The notes under the pieces were generated by a model. The model saw only the letters and a list, made by a program, of their open reading frames with translations. It was not told where the DNA came from and did no database searches. Below, piece after piece: positions 1-6,760 of a stretch of DNA of 6,760 bases. The translations under genes and the position numbers were made by a program. Source of the stretch: Acidobacteriota bacterium (GTDB lineage Bacteria > Acidobacteriota > Thermoanaerobaculia > Multivoradales > JAHEKO01); contig JAHEKO010000072.1 of assembly GCA_024638355.1 (NCBI GenBank), forward strand, positions 4,758 through 11,517, written 5' to 3'. How positions within the stretch are numbered: the stretch's first letter is position 1; each line of letters begins with the position of its first letter.

Positions 1-209
1 GCTTCCGCACGGCCGCCGCCGATCTCGCCGATCCCGATCCGGTGATCGCCGCCACCGCCCTCAACCGCGAGATCGAGAGCTGCGTCCGCACGCGGCCCGA
101 GCAGTATCTCTGGAGCTACAAGCGGTTCAAGAGCCGCCCCGATGCAGAGGCCGAGCTGCTGGCACGAGGCGAGACGAGCGGCGTCAAGCTCTACCGCCGC
201 CGACCCTGA
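1..209 (+). CDS. LpxL/HtrB-family lipid A acyltransferase, C-terminal fragment
   Basis: This is the 3' end of a gene entering from the left. It reads in the frame whose first complete codon begins at base 3 and gives 68 codons before TGA at 207-209. The segment NREIESCVRTRPEQYLWSYK followed by RFKSRP matches the C-terminal signature of the LpxL/LpxM (HtrB/MsbB) lysophospholipid acyltransferases, where E. coli LpxL has a similar PEQYMWLHRRFKTRP stretch. Those inner-membrane enzymes add secondary acyl chains to the Kdo2-lipid A precursor on the cytoplasmic face, so the cell probably makes an outer membrane with lipid A. The catalytic HX4D motif lies upstream and is not visible, so activity and exact specificity (LpxL versus LpxM or another family member) cannot be judged. 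The tail after the motif is short and basic, ending KLYRRRP. The gene converges on the diguanylate cyclase gene with only 13 bp between stop codons. Confidence 0.85.
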   Translation, partial: FRTAAADLADPDPVIAATALNREIESCVRTRPEQYLWSYKRFKSRPDAEAELLARGETSGVKLYRRRP

Positions 210-210
210 G

Positions 211-222
211 GCCGCCAGGCGG

Positions 223-223
<1 letters not shown>
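211..223. terminator. weak GC hairpin between convergent genes
   Basis: GCCGCC-A-GGCGGC is a perfect inverted repeat filling the 13-bp gap between the two convergent stop codons. With a realistic loop the stem is five G:C-rich pairs around CAG. It could act as a bidirectional transcription stop. However, neither strand carries a U-tract after it, and such short GC palindromes are common in DNA this GC-rich. Only the position supports the call. Confidence 0.22.
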
Positions 224-1419
<1,196 letters not shown>

Positions 1420-1424
1420 GTGCA

Positions 1425-1430
1425 CCTCCT
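1425..1430 (-). promoter_or_regulatory. strong ribosome binding site of the diguanylate cyclase
   Basis: On the minus strand the sequence reads AGGAGG-TGCAC-ATG. This is a perfect Shine-Dalgarno core with a 5-nt spacer to the ATG at 1419. A longer reading would start at GTG 1425-1423, but that codon shares its first base with the Shine-Dalgarno core and would have no site of its own. This decides the start. Confidence 0.8.
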
Positions 1431-1456
1431 AGCGACACTTCCCTAGCTAGCCGATC

Positions 1457-1462
1457 ATTCTA
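1457..1462 (-). promoter_or_regulatory. candidate -10 element for the diguanylate cyclase
   Basis: On the minus strand TAGAAT matches the sigma-70 -10 consensus TATAAT at five of six positions and lies about 38 nt before the ATG. That would give a leader of roughly 30 nt containing the ribosome binding site. No recognisable -35 sits 16-18 bp upstream, so the promoter would be weak or activator-dependent, or the match is chance. Confidence 0.3.
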
Positions 1463-1491
1463 GCGCTTCCGCCACGCCGGCGCTGCGACGA

Positions 1492-1497
1492 TAGAGT
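1492..1497 (+). promoter_or_regulatory. candidate leaderless-type -10 element for the ccm operon
   Basis: TAGAGT fits the TAnnnT pattern and ends exactly six bases before the ATG at 1504. Transcription would then begin at or next to the start codon and give a leaderless mRNA. The absence of any Shine-Dalgarno-like sequence before this ATG agrees with that. No good -35 is visible; TTCCGC at 1467-1472 matches only weakly, with a 19-bp spacer. This is inferred from spacing alone. Confidence 0.35.
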
Positions 1498-1503
1498 CGG
1501 CCC

Positions 1504-2094
1504 ATGCTGGAGAGCGCCCGCTATTGGCTGGCCGCCCTGACGCTGATCTCGATGCCGCCGGCCTTCCTCTACTGGTATCTGATCCACCCGTTCGCCAATG
1601 CCTGGCGAAAGCTCGGTCGGCTGCCCGCCTATCTGATCGTCTCTACGGTCTGCCTGGCTTGCGTATATGGGCTCTGGCGGATTCGCGACCCGCTGCTCGG
1701 CGCCGACCTCGGGTTCAGCCCGTGGGGGACCGCGATCGGCGCGCTCCTCTACCTGAGCGCCGTCGCACTCGAGATCCAGTGCCGCAAGCACCTGAAGTTC
1801 TACATCCTGGCAGGCGCCCCCGAGCTCTCACGCGACAGGCCGGGCAAGCTCCTCGACCAGGGGATCTATGCCCACATCCGGCACCCACGCTACCTGTCGC
1901 TCATACTGGGCATCTCGGGCGCCACCCTGTTCGTGAACTACACCGGGATCTATGTGCTGCTGCTCGCTTCGGTGCCCGTTCTCTTCGGGCTGGTGCTGAT
2001 CGAGGAACGCGAGCTCCGCGGTCGGTTCGGCGAGGCGTACGTCGACTACTCTCGGCGCGTGCCGCGCTTCGTGCCCCGCCGGAGGCGATCGTGA
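1504..2094 (+). CDS. isoprenylcysteine carboxyl methyltransferase-like membrane protein
   Basis: This encodes a 196-residue polytopic inner-membrane protein of the ICMT/PEMT-type methyltransferase superfamily, which uses S-adenosylmethionine. Hydrophobic segments occur near residues 7-28, 39-57, 73-90, and as a pair around 133-165. The family signature is clear: GIYAHIRHPRY at 120-130, with the RHP core at 126-128, and EERELRGRFGEAYVDYSRRV starting at residue 167 and followed by PRFVP. In related enzymes these C-terminal segments form the cofactor site. The substrate is unknown, since bacteria do not generally use the eukaryotic prenyl-CaaX pathway; a lipid, a small molecule or a protein group are all possible. 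The start is fixed by an in-frame TAG at 1492-1494, making ATG 1504 the first available start. No Shine-Dalgarno precedes it. The stop overlaps the ccmA start (GTGA at 2091-2094), placing the gene at the head of the ccm operon. Whether it takes part in cytochrome maturation is open. Confidence 0.85.
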   Translation: MLESARYWLAALTLISMPPAFLYWYLIHPFANAWRKLGRLPAYLIVSTVCLACVYGLWRIRDPLLGADLGFSPWGTAIGALLYLSAVALEIQCRKHLKFYILAGAPELSRDRPGKLLDQGIYAHIRHPRYLSLILGISGATLFVNYTGIYVLLLASVPVLFGLVLIEERELRGRFGEAYVDYSRRVPRFVPRRRRS

Positions 2095-2780
2095 GCTCGA
2101 GCGCGATCCGCTGCGAGAGCCTCGGGCGCCGCTTCGGTCGTCGCTGGGTCCTGGCGCACGTCGACCTCGAGGTGGCGCGCGGCGACAGCCTCCTCCTGGC
2201 CGGCTCCAACGGCTCCGGCAAGACGACCCTGCTCAGGGTGCTGGCCGGCCTCTCGCGGCCGAGCGCCGGCACGGTGCGGATTCTCGGCCGCGATCCCCAC
2301 TCCGAGCGCCTGGCCTGCAGGCGCTTGCTGTCGATGGTCTCGCACCGCAGCTACCTCTACGACGGACTGACCGCCTTCGAGACGCTGCGGGTGTGGGCGC
2401 GCCTCGGCGGCGTCGCCTACGCCGACGGCGAGCTCGAGAACCTGCTCGACGAGGTCGCTCTGACCCCGCATCGCGATCTTCCCGTCGGCGGCTTCTCCTC
2501 CGGCATGCGCAAGCGCCTGACGCTGCTGCGCACGCGCATCGAGAAGCCCGACGTCATCTTTCTGGACGAGCCGCTGGCGGCGCTCGACTCCGGCGGCAAG
2601 AAGCTGGTCGAGCGCTGGATCGCCCGCGAGGTCGAGCACGGAACCACGGTCGTGGTCGCCTCGCACGCGATCCCGCGGATGAGCCGCATCTGCCGTCGCG
2701 CCCTGCTGCTCGAAGAGGGCCAGATCGCCTGGGAGGGCTCGGCGGCCGATCTTCCGAGCCAGATGGAGGAGCCGGCGTGA
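2091..2780 (+). CDS. ccmA: heme exporter/CcmE-release ABC ATPase CcmA
   Basis: This encodes a 229-residue ATP-binding subunit of the CcmABCD complex. ATP hydrolysis by CcmA, docked to CcmB on the cytoplasmic side, drives release of heme-loaded CcmE from CcmC. Motifs in order are Walker A GSNGSGKTT (38-46), a signature loop GGFSSGMRKRL (133-143) in place of the usual LSGGQ, Walker B VIFLDEP (155-161) with catalytic Glu160, D-loop ALD (164-166) and the H-loop ASH with His192. The FSSGMRKR form of the signature is normal in CcmA. Near the Q-loop the protein reads VSHRSYLYDGLTAFE (83-97), with Arg where E. coli CcmA has Gln. The start is GTG 2091: GGAGG at 2081-2085 lies 5 nt upstream, the length then fits the family (about 200-230 residues), and the codon overlaps the previous stop as GTGA. 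A longer open frame upstream is only the shadow of the methyltransferase gene. Confidence 0.93.
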   Translation: MSSSAIRCESLGRRFGRRWVLAHVDLEVARGDSLLLAGSNGSGKTTLLRVLAGLSRPSAGTVRILGRDPHSERLACRRLLSMVSHRSYLYDGLTAFETLRVWARLGGVAYADGELENLLDEVALTPHRDLPVGGFSSGMRKRLTLLRTRIEKPDVIFLDEPLAALDSGGKKLVERWIAREVEHGTTVVVASHAIPRMSRICRRALLLEEGQIAWEGSAADLPSQMEEPA

Positions 2781-3463
2781 GAGTCCTCGGTCAGATCGCG
2801 ACGCTGGTGCGCAAGGACCTGCTGCTCGAATGGCGCGGGCGCACCCGCGGCCTGTCGGTCGTCCTGTTCGGCATCGTCACCCTTCTGCTGTTCTCGTTCG
2901 CGGTCGGCCCCGACAGCGCGGCCCTGCGGGCGGGCGCGGCGGGCTTCCTGGTGCTGGCGCTGCTCCTCAGCTCGACCCTGGCGCTCTCCGAAGGCTTCCG
3001 CCTGGAGCACGAGAACCACGCCCTCGAGGGGCTGCTGCTGGCGCCGGTCGAGCCGATGGCGCTCTACTACGGCAAGGCGCTCAGCAACACCCTGTTCCTG
3101 ATCCTGCTGGCGCCGATTCTCACCCCGGTCGCCGTCATCCTCTATGCCGTCGACGCCGGACCGGCGACGCTCGTGCAGGTGATCGGCCTCTGGGCGCTCG
3201 CCGCCGCCGGGCTGTCGGCGCCCGGCACCCTCTTTGCAGCGATGACGAGCAGGCTGCGCAGCCAGGACGTGCTGTTGCCGCTTCTGCTCTTTCCCCTGGT
3301 GGTGCCGGTTCTACTCGGATCGGTCAAGGCGATCGCGCTCGTTCTCGGCGGAGACCCGATGGGTCAGCTCTCCTCTTGGACGGTTTTGCTGGGCGCTTTC
3401 GATGTAATCTACTGGACTCTGAGCGGGGTCCTCTTCACACACGTGGTGGAAGAAGGCGTCTGA
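2777..3463 (+). CDS. ccmB: heme exporter permease CcmB
   Basis: This encodes a 228-residue inner-membrane permease that partners CcmA in the CcmABCD complex; E. coli CcmB is 220 residues. The N-terminus has the amphipathic LVRKDLLLEWR (10-20) seen at the start of CcmB proteins. Six hydrophobic segments follow, at roughly 26-43, 52-72, 101-123, 131-153, 166-188 and 198-220. The conserved ALEGLLLAPVEPMALYYGKA (82-101) between the second and third segments is a CcmB hallmark, probably part of the coupling face for the ATPase. The start is GTG 2777, overlapping the ccmA stop as GTGA, with GGAGG at 2765-2769 seven nt upstream. The stop at 3461-3463 directly abuts the ccmC ATG. The order ccmA-ccmB-ccmC supports the assignment over a generic ABC-2 permease. 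Confidence 0.93.
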   Translation: MRVLGQIATLVRKDLLLEWRGRTRGLSVVLFGIVTLLLFSFAVGPDSAALRAGAAGFLVLALLLSSTLALSEGFRLEHENHALEGLLLAPVEPMALYYGKALSNTLFLILLAPILTPVAVILYAVDAGPATLVQVIGLWALAAAGLSAPGTLFAAMTSRLRSQDVLLPLLLFPLVVPVLLGSVKAIALVLGGDPMGQLSSWTVLLGAFDVIYWTLSGVLFTHVVEEGV

Positions 3464-4177
3464 ATGAAACGACTACGCTGGGACGCGATCATCGGCCTCG
3501 TCGGGCTTCTGATGCTGCTGGTAGGCAGCTACATCGGCCTCTTCGCGGCACCCCCCGAGCGCCATATGGGCGAGGTACAGCGCCTGATGTACGTGCACGT
3601 ACCGACCGCGTGGATCTCGATGCTGGTCTTGACCGCGGCTTTCGGCTTCGCCATCGCATCTATGTGGACCGGCAGGCCGAAATGGGATGCAGTGATGACG
3701 GGCGCGACCGAGACCGGAGTGGTCCTCGGCGCCCTGCTGACGGTCCAGGGAATGATCTGGGCGAAGCCCACCTGGGGCGTCTGGTGGGACTGGGACGTCC
3801 GTCTGACGACGACTCTGATCATGGTGCTCTTCTTTACAGGAGTTTTGGTGCTGCGCTCCTACGTCGCCGAGCCCGAGCGGCGGGCCACCTGGAGCGCGGT
3901 AGCTGTAATCGTCGGTTACGTCGACGTTCCGCTGGTCTACTTCTGCGTGCGCTGGTTCCGCAGCCTGCACCAGGTGCAGTCGTCGCCCGAGACCGTGGCC
4001 TCCACCATGATTACCCCCTTGCGCATCAACGCCTTCGCCATGCTGTTCCTCGCGATCTGGTTCGTGGCCCGGCGCTCGCGACTCGAGCTCGCGCGGCTCC
4101 GCCGCGAGAGCGTGGCACTGCCACCGCGGCGAGCGCCGAGAGGGACGGCCGTTCCGGAGGCGCCCCAGGAGGGATGA
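3464..4177 (+). CDS. ccmC: heme handling protein CcmC (WWD domain)
   Basis: This encodes a 237-residue polytopic inner-membrane protein (E. coli CcmC is 245) that presents heme to CcmE and is needed for the covalent heme-CcmE bond. The periplasmic WWD tryptophan-rich motif is intact: WGVWWDWDVRLT at 104-115. The two heme-ligand histidines of the family are present, His45 in YVHVPTAW and His169 in RSLHQ, each at a predicted periplasmic loop flanking the WWD segment. About six transmembrane helices can be seen. The C-terminus after about residue 203 is a cytoplasmic tail rich in Arg and Pro, not conserved as far as I can tell. The start is ATG 3464, immediately after the ccmB stop, with AGAAGG (3451-3456) seven nt upstream. 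The ccmD start follows one base after its stop. All functional residues I know to look for are present. Confidence 0.95.
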   Translation: MKRLRWDAIIGLVGLLMLLVGSYIGLFAAPPERHMGEVQRLMYVHVPTAWISMLVLTAAFGFAIASMWTGRPKWDAVMTGATETGVVLGALLTVQGMIWAKPTWGVWWDWDVRLTTTLIMVLFFTGVLVLRSYVAEPERRATWSAVAVIVGYVDVPLVYFCVRWFRSLHQVQSSPETVASTMITPLRINAFAMLFLAIWFVARRSRLELARLRRESVALPPRRAPRGTAVPEAPQEG

Positions 4178-4178
4178 G

Positions 4179-4331
4179 ATGAATGAGATGGCGATGCCCG
4201 AAGGCGTCATCGGCGGCGGCTGGACCTACGTGATCGCCGGCTACGCGATCACCGCTATCGTCCTCGCGGCCTATGCCTGGATCCTGCGCCGGCGCCTGCG
4301 CCGGACCGAGAACGCGGAGGACGAGCGATGA
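4179..4331 (+). CDS. ccmD: small membrane protein CcmD
   Basis: This is a 50-codon gene, short enough to be missed by automated gene calling, lying exactly where ccmD belongs between ccmC and ccmE. The product has a short polar N-terminus (MNEMAMPEG), one transmembrane helix (about residues 16-36, WTYVIAGYAITAIVLAAYAW) and a basic then acidic cytoplasmic tail (ILRRRLRRTENAEDER). This is the usual CcmD plan of N-terminus in the periplasm, one helix and a charged C-terminal tail; E. coli CcmD is 69 residues. CcmD joins CcmABC and is required for release of holo-CcmE. AGGAGGG at 4167-4173 is well placed for ATG 4179. ATG codons at residues 4 and 6 are poorer alternatives. The stop overlaps the ccmE start as ATGA. 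CcmD sequences are weakly conserved, so the call rests on topology, length and position together. Confidence 0.85.
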   Translation: MNEMAMPEGVIGGGWTYVIAGYAITAIVLAAYAWILRRRLRRTENAEDER

Positions 4332-4792
4332 GCGAACGACGGCGGCGGCTGGTCATCACGCTCGTCGCGGTGCTCGTCAGCGGCGGCGTCCTCGCCTACC
4401 TGGCGCTGGGCGGCATCGGCGAGAACCTGGTCTATTACTGGAGCCCGAGCGAGCTCAACGCCTCGGGCGATCAGGCGATCGGCGCCAGCATCCGGCTCGG
4501 CGGCCTGGTGGAGCCGGGCTCCATCGAGCGCGAGCCCGACGGCCTGACGCTGCGCTTCGCCGTGACCGACGGTGAAGAGTCGGTGCGCGTGGCGGCGAAG
4601 ACCGTCCCGCCGGCGATGTTTCGCGAAGGAATCGGCGTGGTCGTCGAAGGCACCATGCGCTCCGACGGCTGGTTCGAGACCCGCCGCCTGATGGTCAAGC
4701 ACGACAACGAGTACGCCGCGCCCGGCAAGGACGAGGATCTCGACATCAAGGAGCTCATGAAGTCCATGCAGTTCGACGAGTCCGCGACGTGA
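4328..4792 (+). CDS. ccmE: periplasmic heme chaperone CcmE
   Basis: This encodes a 154-residue membrane-anchored heme chaperone that binds heme covalently and carries it from CcmC to CcmF. An uncleaved signal anchor covers about residues 8-27 after the basic MSERRRR. A periplasmic beta-barrel (OB-like) domain follows, including LNASGDQAIGASIRLGGLVE (43-62) and the family hallmark VPPAMFREGIGVVVEGTM (93-110). The heme site is HDNEY at 125-129, the classical HxxxY form with His125 as the heme-linking residue and Tyr129 as the predicted axial ligand; it is not the CxxxY variant of some archaea and sulfate reducers. After the site comes a 25-residue acidic, helical-looking tail in place of the usual flexible end. 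The start is ATG 4328, overlapping the ccmD stop, with GGAGG at 4316-4320. The stop overlaps the ccmF GTG. Confidence 0.95.
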   Translation: MSERRRRLVITLVAVLVSGGVLAYLALGGIGENLVYYWSPSELNASGDQAIGASIRLGGLVEPGSIEREPDGLTLRFAVTDGEESVRVAAKTVPPAMFREGIGVVVEGTMRSDGWFETRRLMVKHDNEYAAPGKDEDLDIKELMKSMQFDESAT

Positions 4793-6747
4793 TCTCTACT
4801 CTAGGCCTCGGCCTCGTCCTGCTGGCGCTCCTGGTGTGCGCGATCGGCGTTCCACTCGCCTACGGCGCCGGTGCGCGCCGCTCGGTACGGGGCCTCGAGC
4901 TGTCGCGGCGGCTGGCCTACCTCTTCGCCCTGGCGATGGGGCTAGCCAACCTGCTGATGGTGTACGCGCTGCTCACGCACGATTTTTCGGTCGGATACGT
5001 CGCCCAGGTCGGCTCGCGAGCGACGCCGACGGTGATCTCCATTGTCTCGCTCTGGTCGTCGCTCGAAGGCTCGATCCTGTTCTGGGGAGCTGTCCTCGGT
5101 GGATTCACCGCCGCGTTCGCCTATCTACAGCGCAAGGGGCACGAGCACTATCTGGCCTACTCGCTCGGCACCCTCTTCGCCATCGGCCTCTTCTTCAGCT
5201 ACCTCATCGCCGGACCGGCCAACCCCTTCGCGGCCACACCGGCACCGATCCCCAGCGACGGCCCGGGCCCCAACCCGCTGCTCCAGAACCACATCCTGAT
5301 GATCGTCCACCCGCCGATGCTCTACCTCGGCTATGTCGGGATGAGCGTGCCCTTCGCCATGGCGGTGGCGGCCCTCCTGCGCGGCCAGCTCGGGCCGACC
5401 TGGCTCAAGCCGCTCCGCAGCTGGCTGCTGGTGCCGACCGCCTTCCTGACGCTCGGCATCATGCTCGGCGGCTGGTGGTCGTACGAGGTGCTCGGCTGGG
5501 GCGGCTACTGGGCGTGGGATCCGGTCGAGAACGCCTCCTTCCTGCCCTGGCTGACCGCCATTGCGGCGCTCCACTCGGCCATCGTCCAGCAGCGCCGCGG
5601 CTCGCTCAAGGCGTGGACGACGATCCTCATCCTGATCACCTTCCTGCTGACCATTCTCGGGACCTTCCTGACCCGCTCGGGCGTGGTCAACTCGGTGCAC
5701 TCGTTCACCCAGAGCCCGATCGGCCCGCTCTTTCTCGCCTTCCTCGGCGTCTGCCTCGGGGCGGTGGTGATCCTCCTGGCGATGCGCGTCGATACGCTGG
5801 TGTCGGACCCGACGGAGGATTCGCTCTTCGCCCGCGAGGGCGCGTTCCTGATGAACAATCTGCTGCTGGTGGCGCTCACCTTCACCGTGCTGGTCGGGAC
5901 CCTCTTTCCGATCGTCGCCGAAGCGGTGCGCGACGTGAAGGTCAGCGTTGGCGAGCCCTACTTCAACCGCATGTCGGTACCGATCTCCTTCGGCCTGCTG
6001 ATGCTCATGGGTATCGGCCCGGCGCTGCCCTGGGGCAAGGCGAACGGAGCCAAGGTCCGCCGCGCCCTGCTGACGCCGGTGCCCGCCGCCCTGGTCGGAC
6101 TGGCGCTGACGGTGCTGCTCGGCGGCCGCGACCCGAACGTGCTCTTGACCGGCGCGCTCGCCGGCTACGCCCTGTGGGTGACCGGCGCTCGCGGCACCGA
6201 GGCGATGCGGCGCCGCAAGGCGCGAGGCGATTCGGCTTCGGCGGCCGTCAGCCGGAGCGTGCTGCGCAGCCCGCGCCTCCTCGGCGCCTACACCGTCCAC
6301 TTCGGAGTCATCGTGACCTTCGTCGCGATCGCCATCTCGTCGAACTTCCAGACCAGCGAAGAGGCGGTTCTCGCCCCCGGCCAGGAGATGGCGATCGCCG
6401 ACTACCAGCTGCGCTTCGAGCAGGTCGCGCTCGAGCGCCAACCGCACCGTGTGGCGCGCATGGCCACCCTGGCCGTGAGCGACGGCGGAAGGAGCGTCGG
6501 CACGCTGCAGCCGGCGATGCATCACTACCCCACGATGCAGGAGCCGATCGGCACGCCGGCGGTCCGCACCTCGGCGAGTCACGACCTCTACCTGACCGTG
6601 ATGGAGGTCCTGCCCGACGGCCGGGTGGGTATTCGCGCGATCGTCACCCCGGCGGTCGTCTGGATATGGATCGGCGTGCTGATCATGACCGCCGGCATGG
6701 GGCTCTGCCTGCTCTCGCCGGCGCCGCTCGGGAAGATGGCGGGGTGA
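4789..6747 (+). CDS. ccmF: cytochrome c heme lyase subunit CcmF
   Basis: This encodes a 652-residue polytopic inner-membrane protein (E. coli CcmF is 647), the core of the heme lyase that, with CcmH, takes heme from CcmE and attaches it to apocytochrome c. The WWD motif reads WGGYWAWDPVEN at 237-248. All four functional histidines align with E. coli: periplasmic His174 in HPPMLYLGYVG and His304 in SGVVNSVHSF, and membrane His262 in LHSAI and His504 in YTVHFGV (E. coli 173, 303, 261 and 491). A large periplasmic domain spans about residues 516-620, followed by a last helix (TPAVVWIWIGVLIM). The start is GTG 4789, overlapping the ccmE stop as GTGA. Its Shine-Dalgarno is poor, so coupling to ccmE translation is likely. 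It is full length and apparently functional. The related NrfE and CcsA families are less likely given length and gene order. Confidence 0.96.
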   Translation: MISTLGLGLVLLALLVCAIGVPLAYGAGARRSVRGLELSRRLAYLFALAMGLANLLMVYALLTHDFSVGYVAQVGSRATPTVISIVSLWSSLEGSILFWGAVLGGFTAAFAYLQRKGHEHYLAYSLGTLFAIGLFFSYLIAGPANPFAATPAPIPSDGPGPNPLLQNHILMIVHPPMLYLGYVGMSVPFAMAVAALLRGQLGPTWLKPLRSWLLVPTAFLTLGIMLGGWWSYEVLGWGGYWAWDPVENASFLPWLTAIAALHSAIVQQRRGSLKAWTTILILITFLLTILGTFLTRSGVVNSVHSFTQSPIGPLFLAFLGVCLGAVVILLAMRVDTLVSDPTEDSLFAREGAFLMNNLLLVALTFTVLVGTLFPIVAEAVRDVKVSVGEPYFNRMSVPISFGLLMLMGIGPALPWGKANGAKVRRALLTPVPAALVGLALTVLLGGRDPNVLLTGALAGYALWVTGARGTEAMRRRKARGDSASAAVSRSVLRSPRLLGAYTVHFGVIVTFVAIAISSNFQTSEEAVLAPGQEMAIADYQLRFEQVALERQPHRVARMATLAVSDGGRSVGTLQPAMHHYPTMQEPIGTPAVRTSASHDLYLTVMEVLPDGRVGIRAIVTPAVVWIWIGVLIMTAGMGLCLLSPAPLGKMAG

Positions 6748-6760
6748 ACCGCGTCGCTCT
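6744..6760 (+). CDS. start of the next operon gene (cut off)
   Basis: GTG at 6744-6746 overlaps the ccmF stop as GTGA, the same junction used four other times in this operon, and opens a frame reading MNRVAL to the window edge. From position I expect ccmG (a DsbE-like thioredoxin) or ccmH, the usual followers of ccmF, but five complete codons cannot identify it. The upstream purine stretch GGAAG at 6731-6735 is a modest ribosome binding site. Confidence 0.5.

Noticed and set aside
1420..1425. GTG 1425 as start of the diguanylate cyclase
   Set aside because: It overlaps its own candidate Shine-Dalgarno; the ATG at 1419 has ideal 5-nt spacing.
1420..1503. Riboswitch or small RNA in the divergent spacer
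   Set aside because: The spacer is only 84 bp and shows no conserved aptamer or terminator fold that I can recognise; only the CTAG cluster and -10-like boxes stand out.
1524..2090. N-terminal extension of ccmA to base 1524
   Set aside because: The frame is open but overlaps the methyltransferase in another frame, adds 189 non-homologous residues to an ATPase, and ignores the well-placed GGAGG before GTG 2091.
2830..4182. Rightward 450-codon open frame across ccmB and ccmC
   Set aside because: It runs out of frame over two recognised membrane protein genes and reads Arg/Ala/Gly-rich with no domain or membrane segment.
5125..6582. Leftward open frame of 485 codons opposite ccmF
   Set aside because: It is His-, Arg-, Glu-, Gln- and Gly-rich low-complexity translation with no motif, lying wholly inside ccmF, whose functional residues are all intact. 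It is a high-GC shadow.

Overview
The window comes from a high-GC, Gram-negative (diderm) bacterium. The reasons are the C-terminus of an LpxL/HtrB-type lipid A acyltransferase at the left edge, a complete run of System I (Ccm) cytochrome c maturation genes on the right, and G/C-rich third codon positions throughout. The taxon cannot be named from sequence alone. The ccmABCDEF order with frequent GTGA overlaps would fit Acidobacteriota, Myxococcota/deltaproteobacteria or a proteobacterium.

Left part (1-1503). The last 68 codons of an LpxL-like acyltransferase run rightward and end at 209. They converge, after 13 bp, on a leftward gene (223-1419) for a soluble diguanylate cyclase. This protein has an unassigned helical N-terminus, a GGDEF domain (GGEEF active site plus an RxxD inhibitory site) and a C-terminal PilZ c-di-GMP-binding domain. 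An 84-bp divergent spacer (1420-1503) separates it from the rightward operon. The spacer holds the cyclase's strong ribosome binding site, an unusual cluster of four CTAG tetranucleotides, a candidate -10 for the cyclase and a candidate leaderless-type -10 for the operon.

Right part (1504-6760). A tightly packed rightward operon begins with a membrane methyltransferase of the isoprenylcysteine carboxyl methyltransferase/PEMT type. It continues with ccmA (ABC ATPase), ccmB (ABC permease), ccmC (WWD-domain heme handling protein), a 50-codon ccmD, ccmE (periplasmic heme chaperone with an HxxxY heme site) and ccmF (heme lyase subunit). The first codons of a further gene lie at the right edge. Consecutive genes overlap by 4 nt (GTGA or ATGA), abut exactly, or are 1 nt apart, so translational coupling through the operon is likely.

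Together CcmABCD load heme covalently onto CcmE and release holo-CcmE at the expense of ATP. CcmF, with CcmH outside the window, then transfers the heme to apocytochrome c CXXCH motifs in the periplasm. I found no mobile element, CRISPR array, structural RNA gene or clear sign of horizontal transfer. No stretch over 300 bases lacks a gene. The core system is well known. The less ordinary points are the methyltransferase coupled to the head of the ccm operon, its possible leaderless start, the GGDEF-PilZ architecture and the CTAG-rich spacer.
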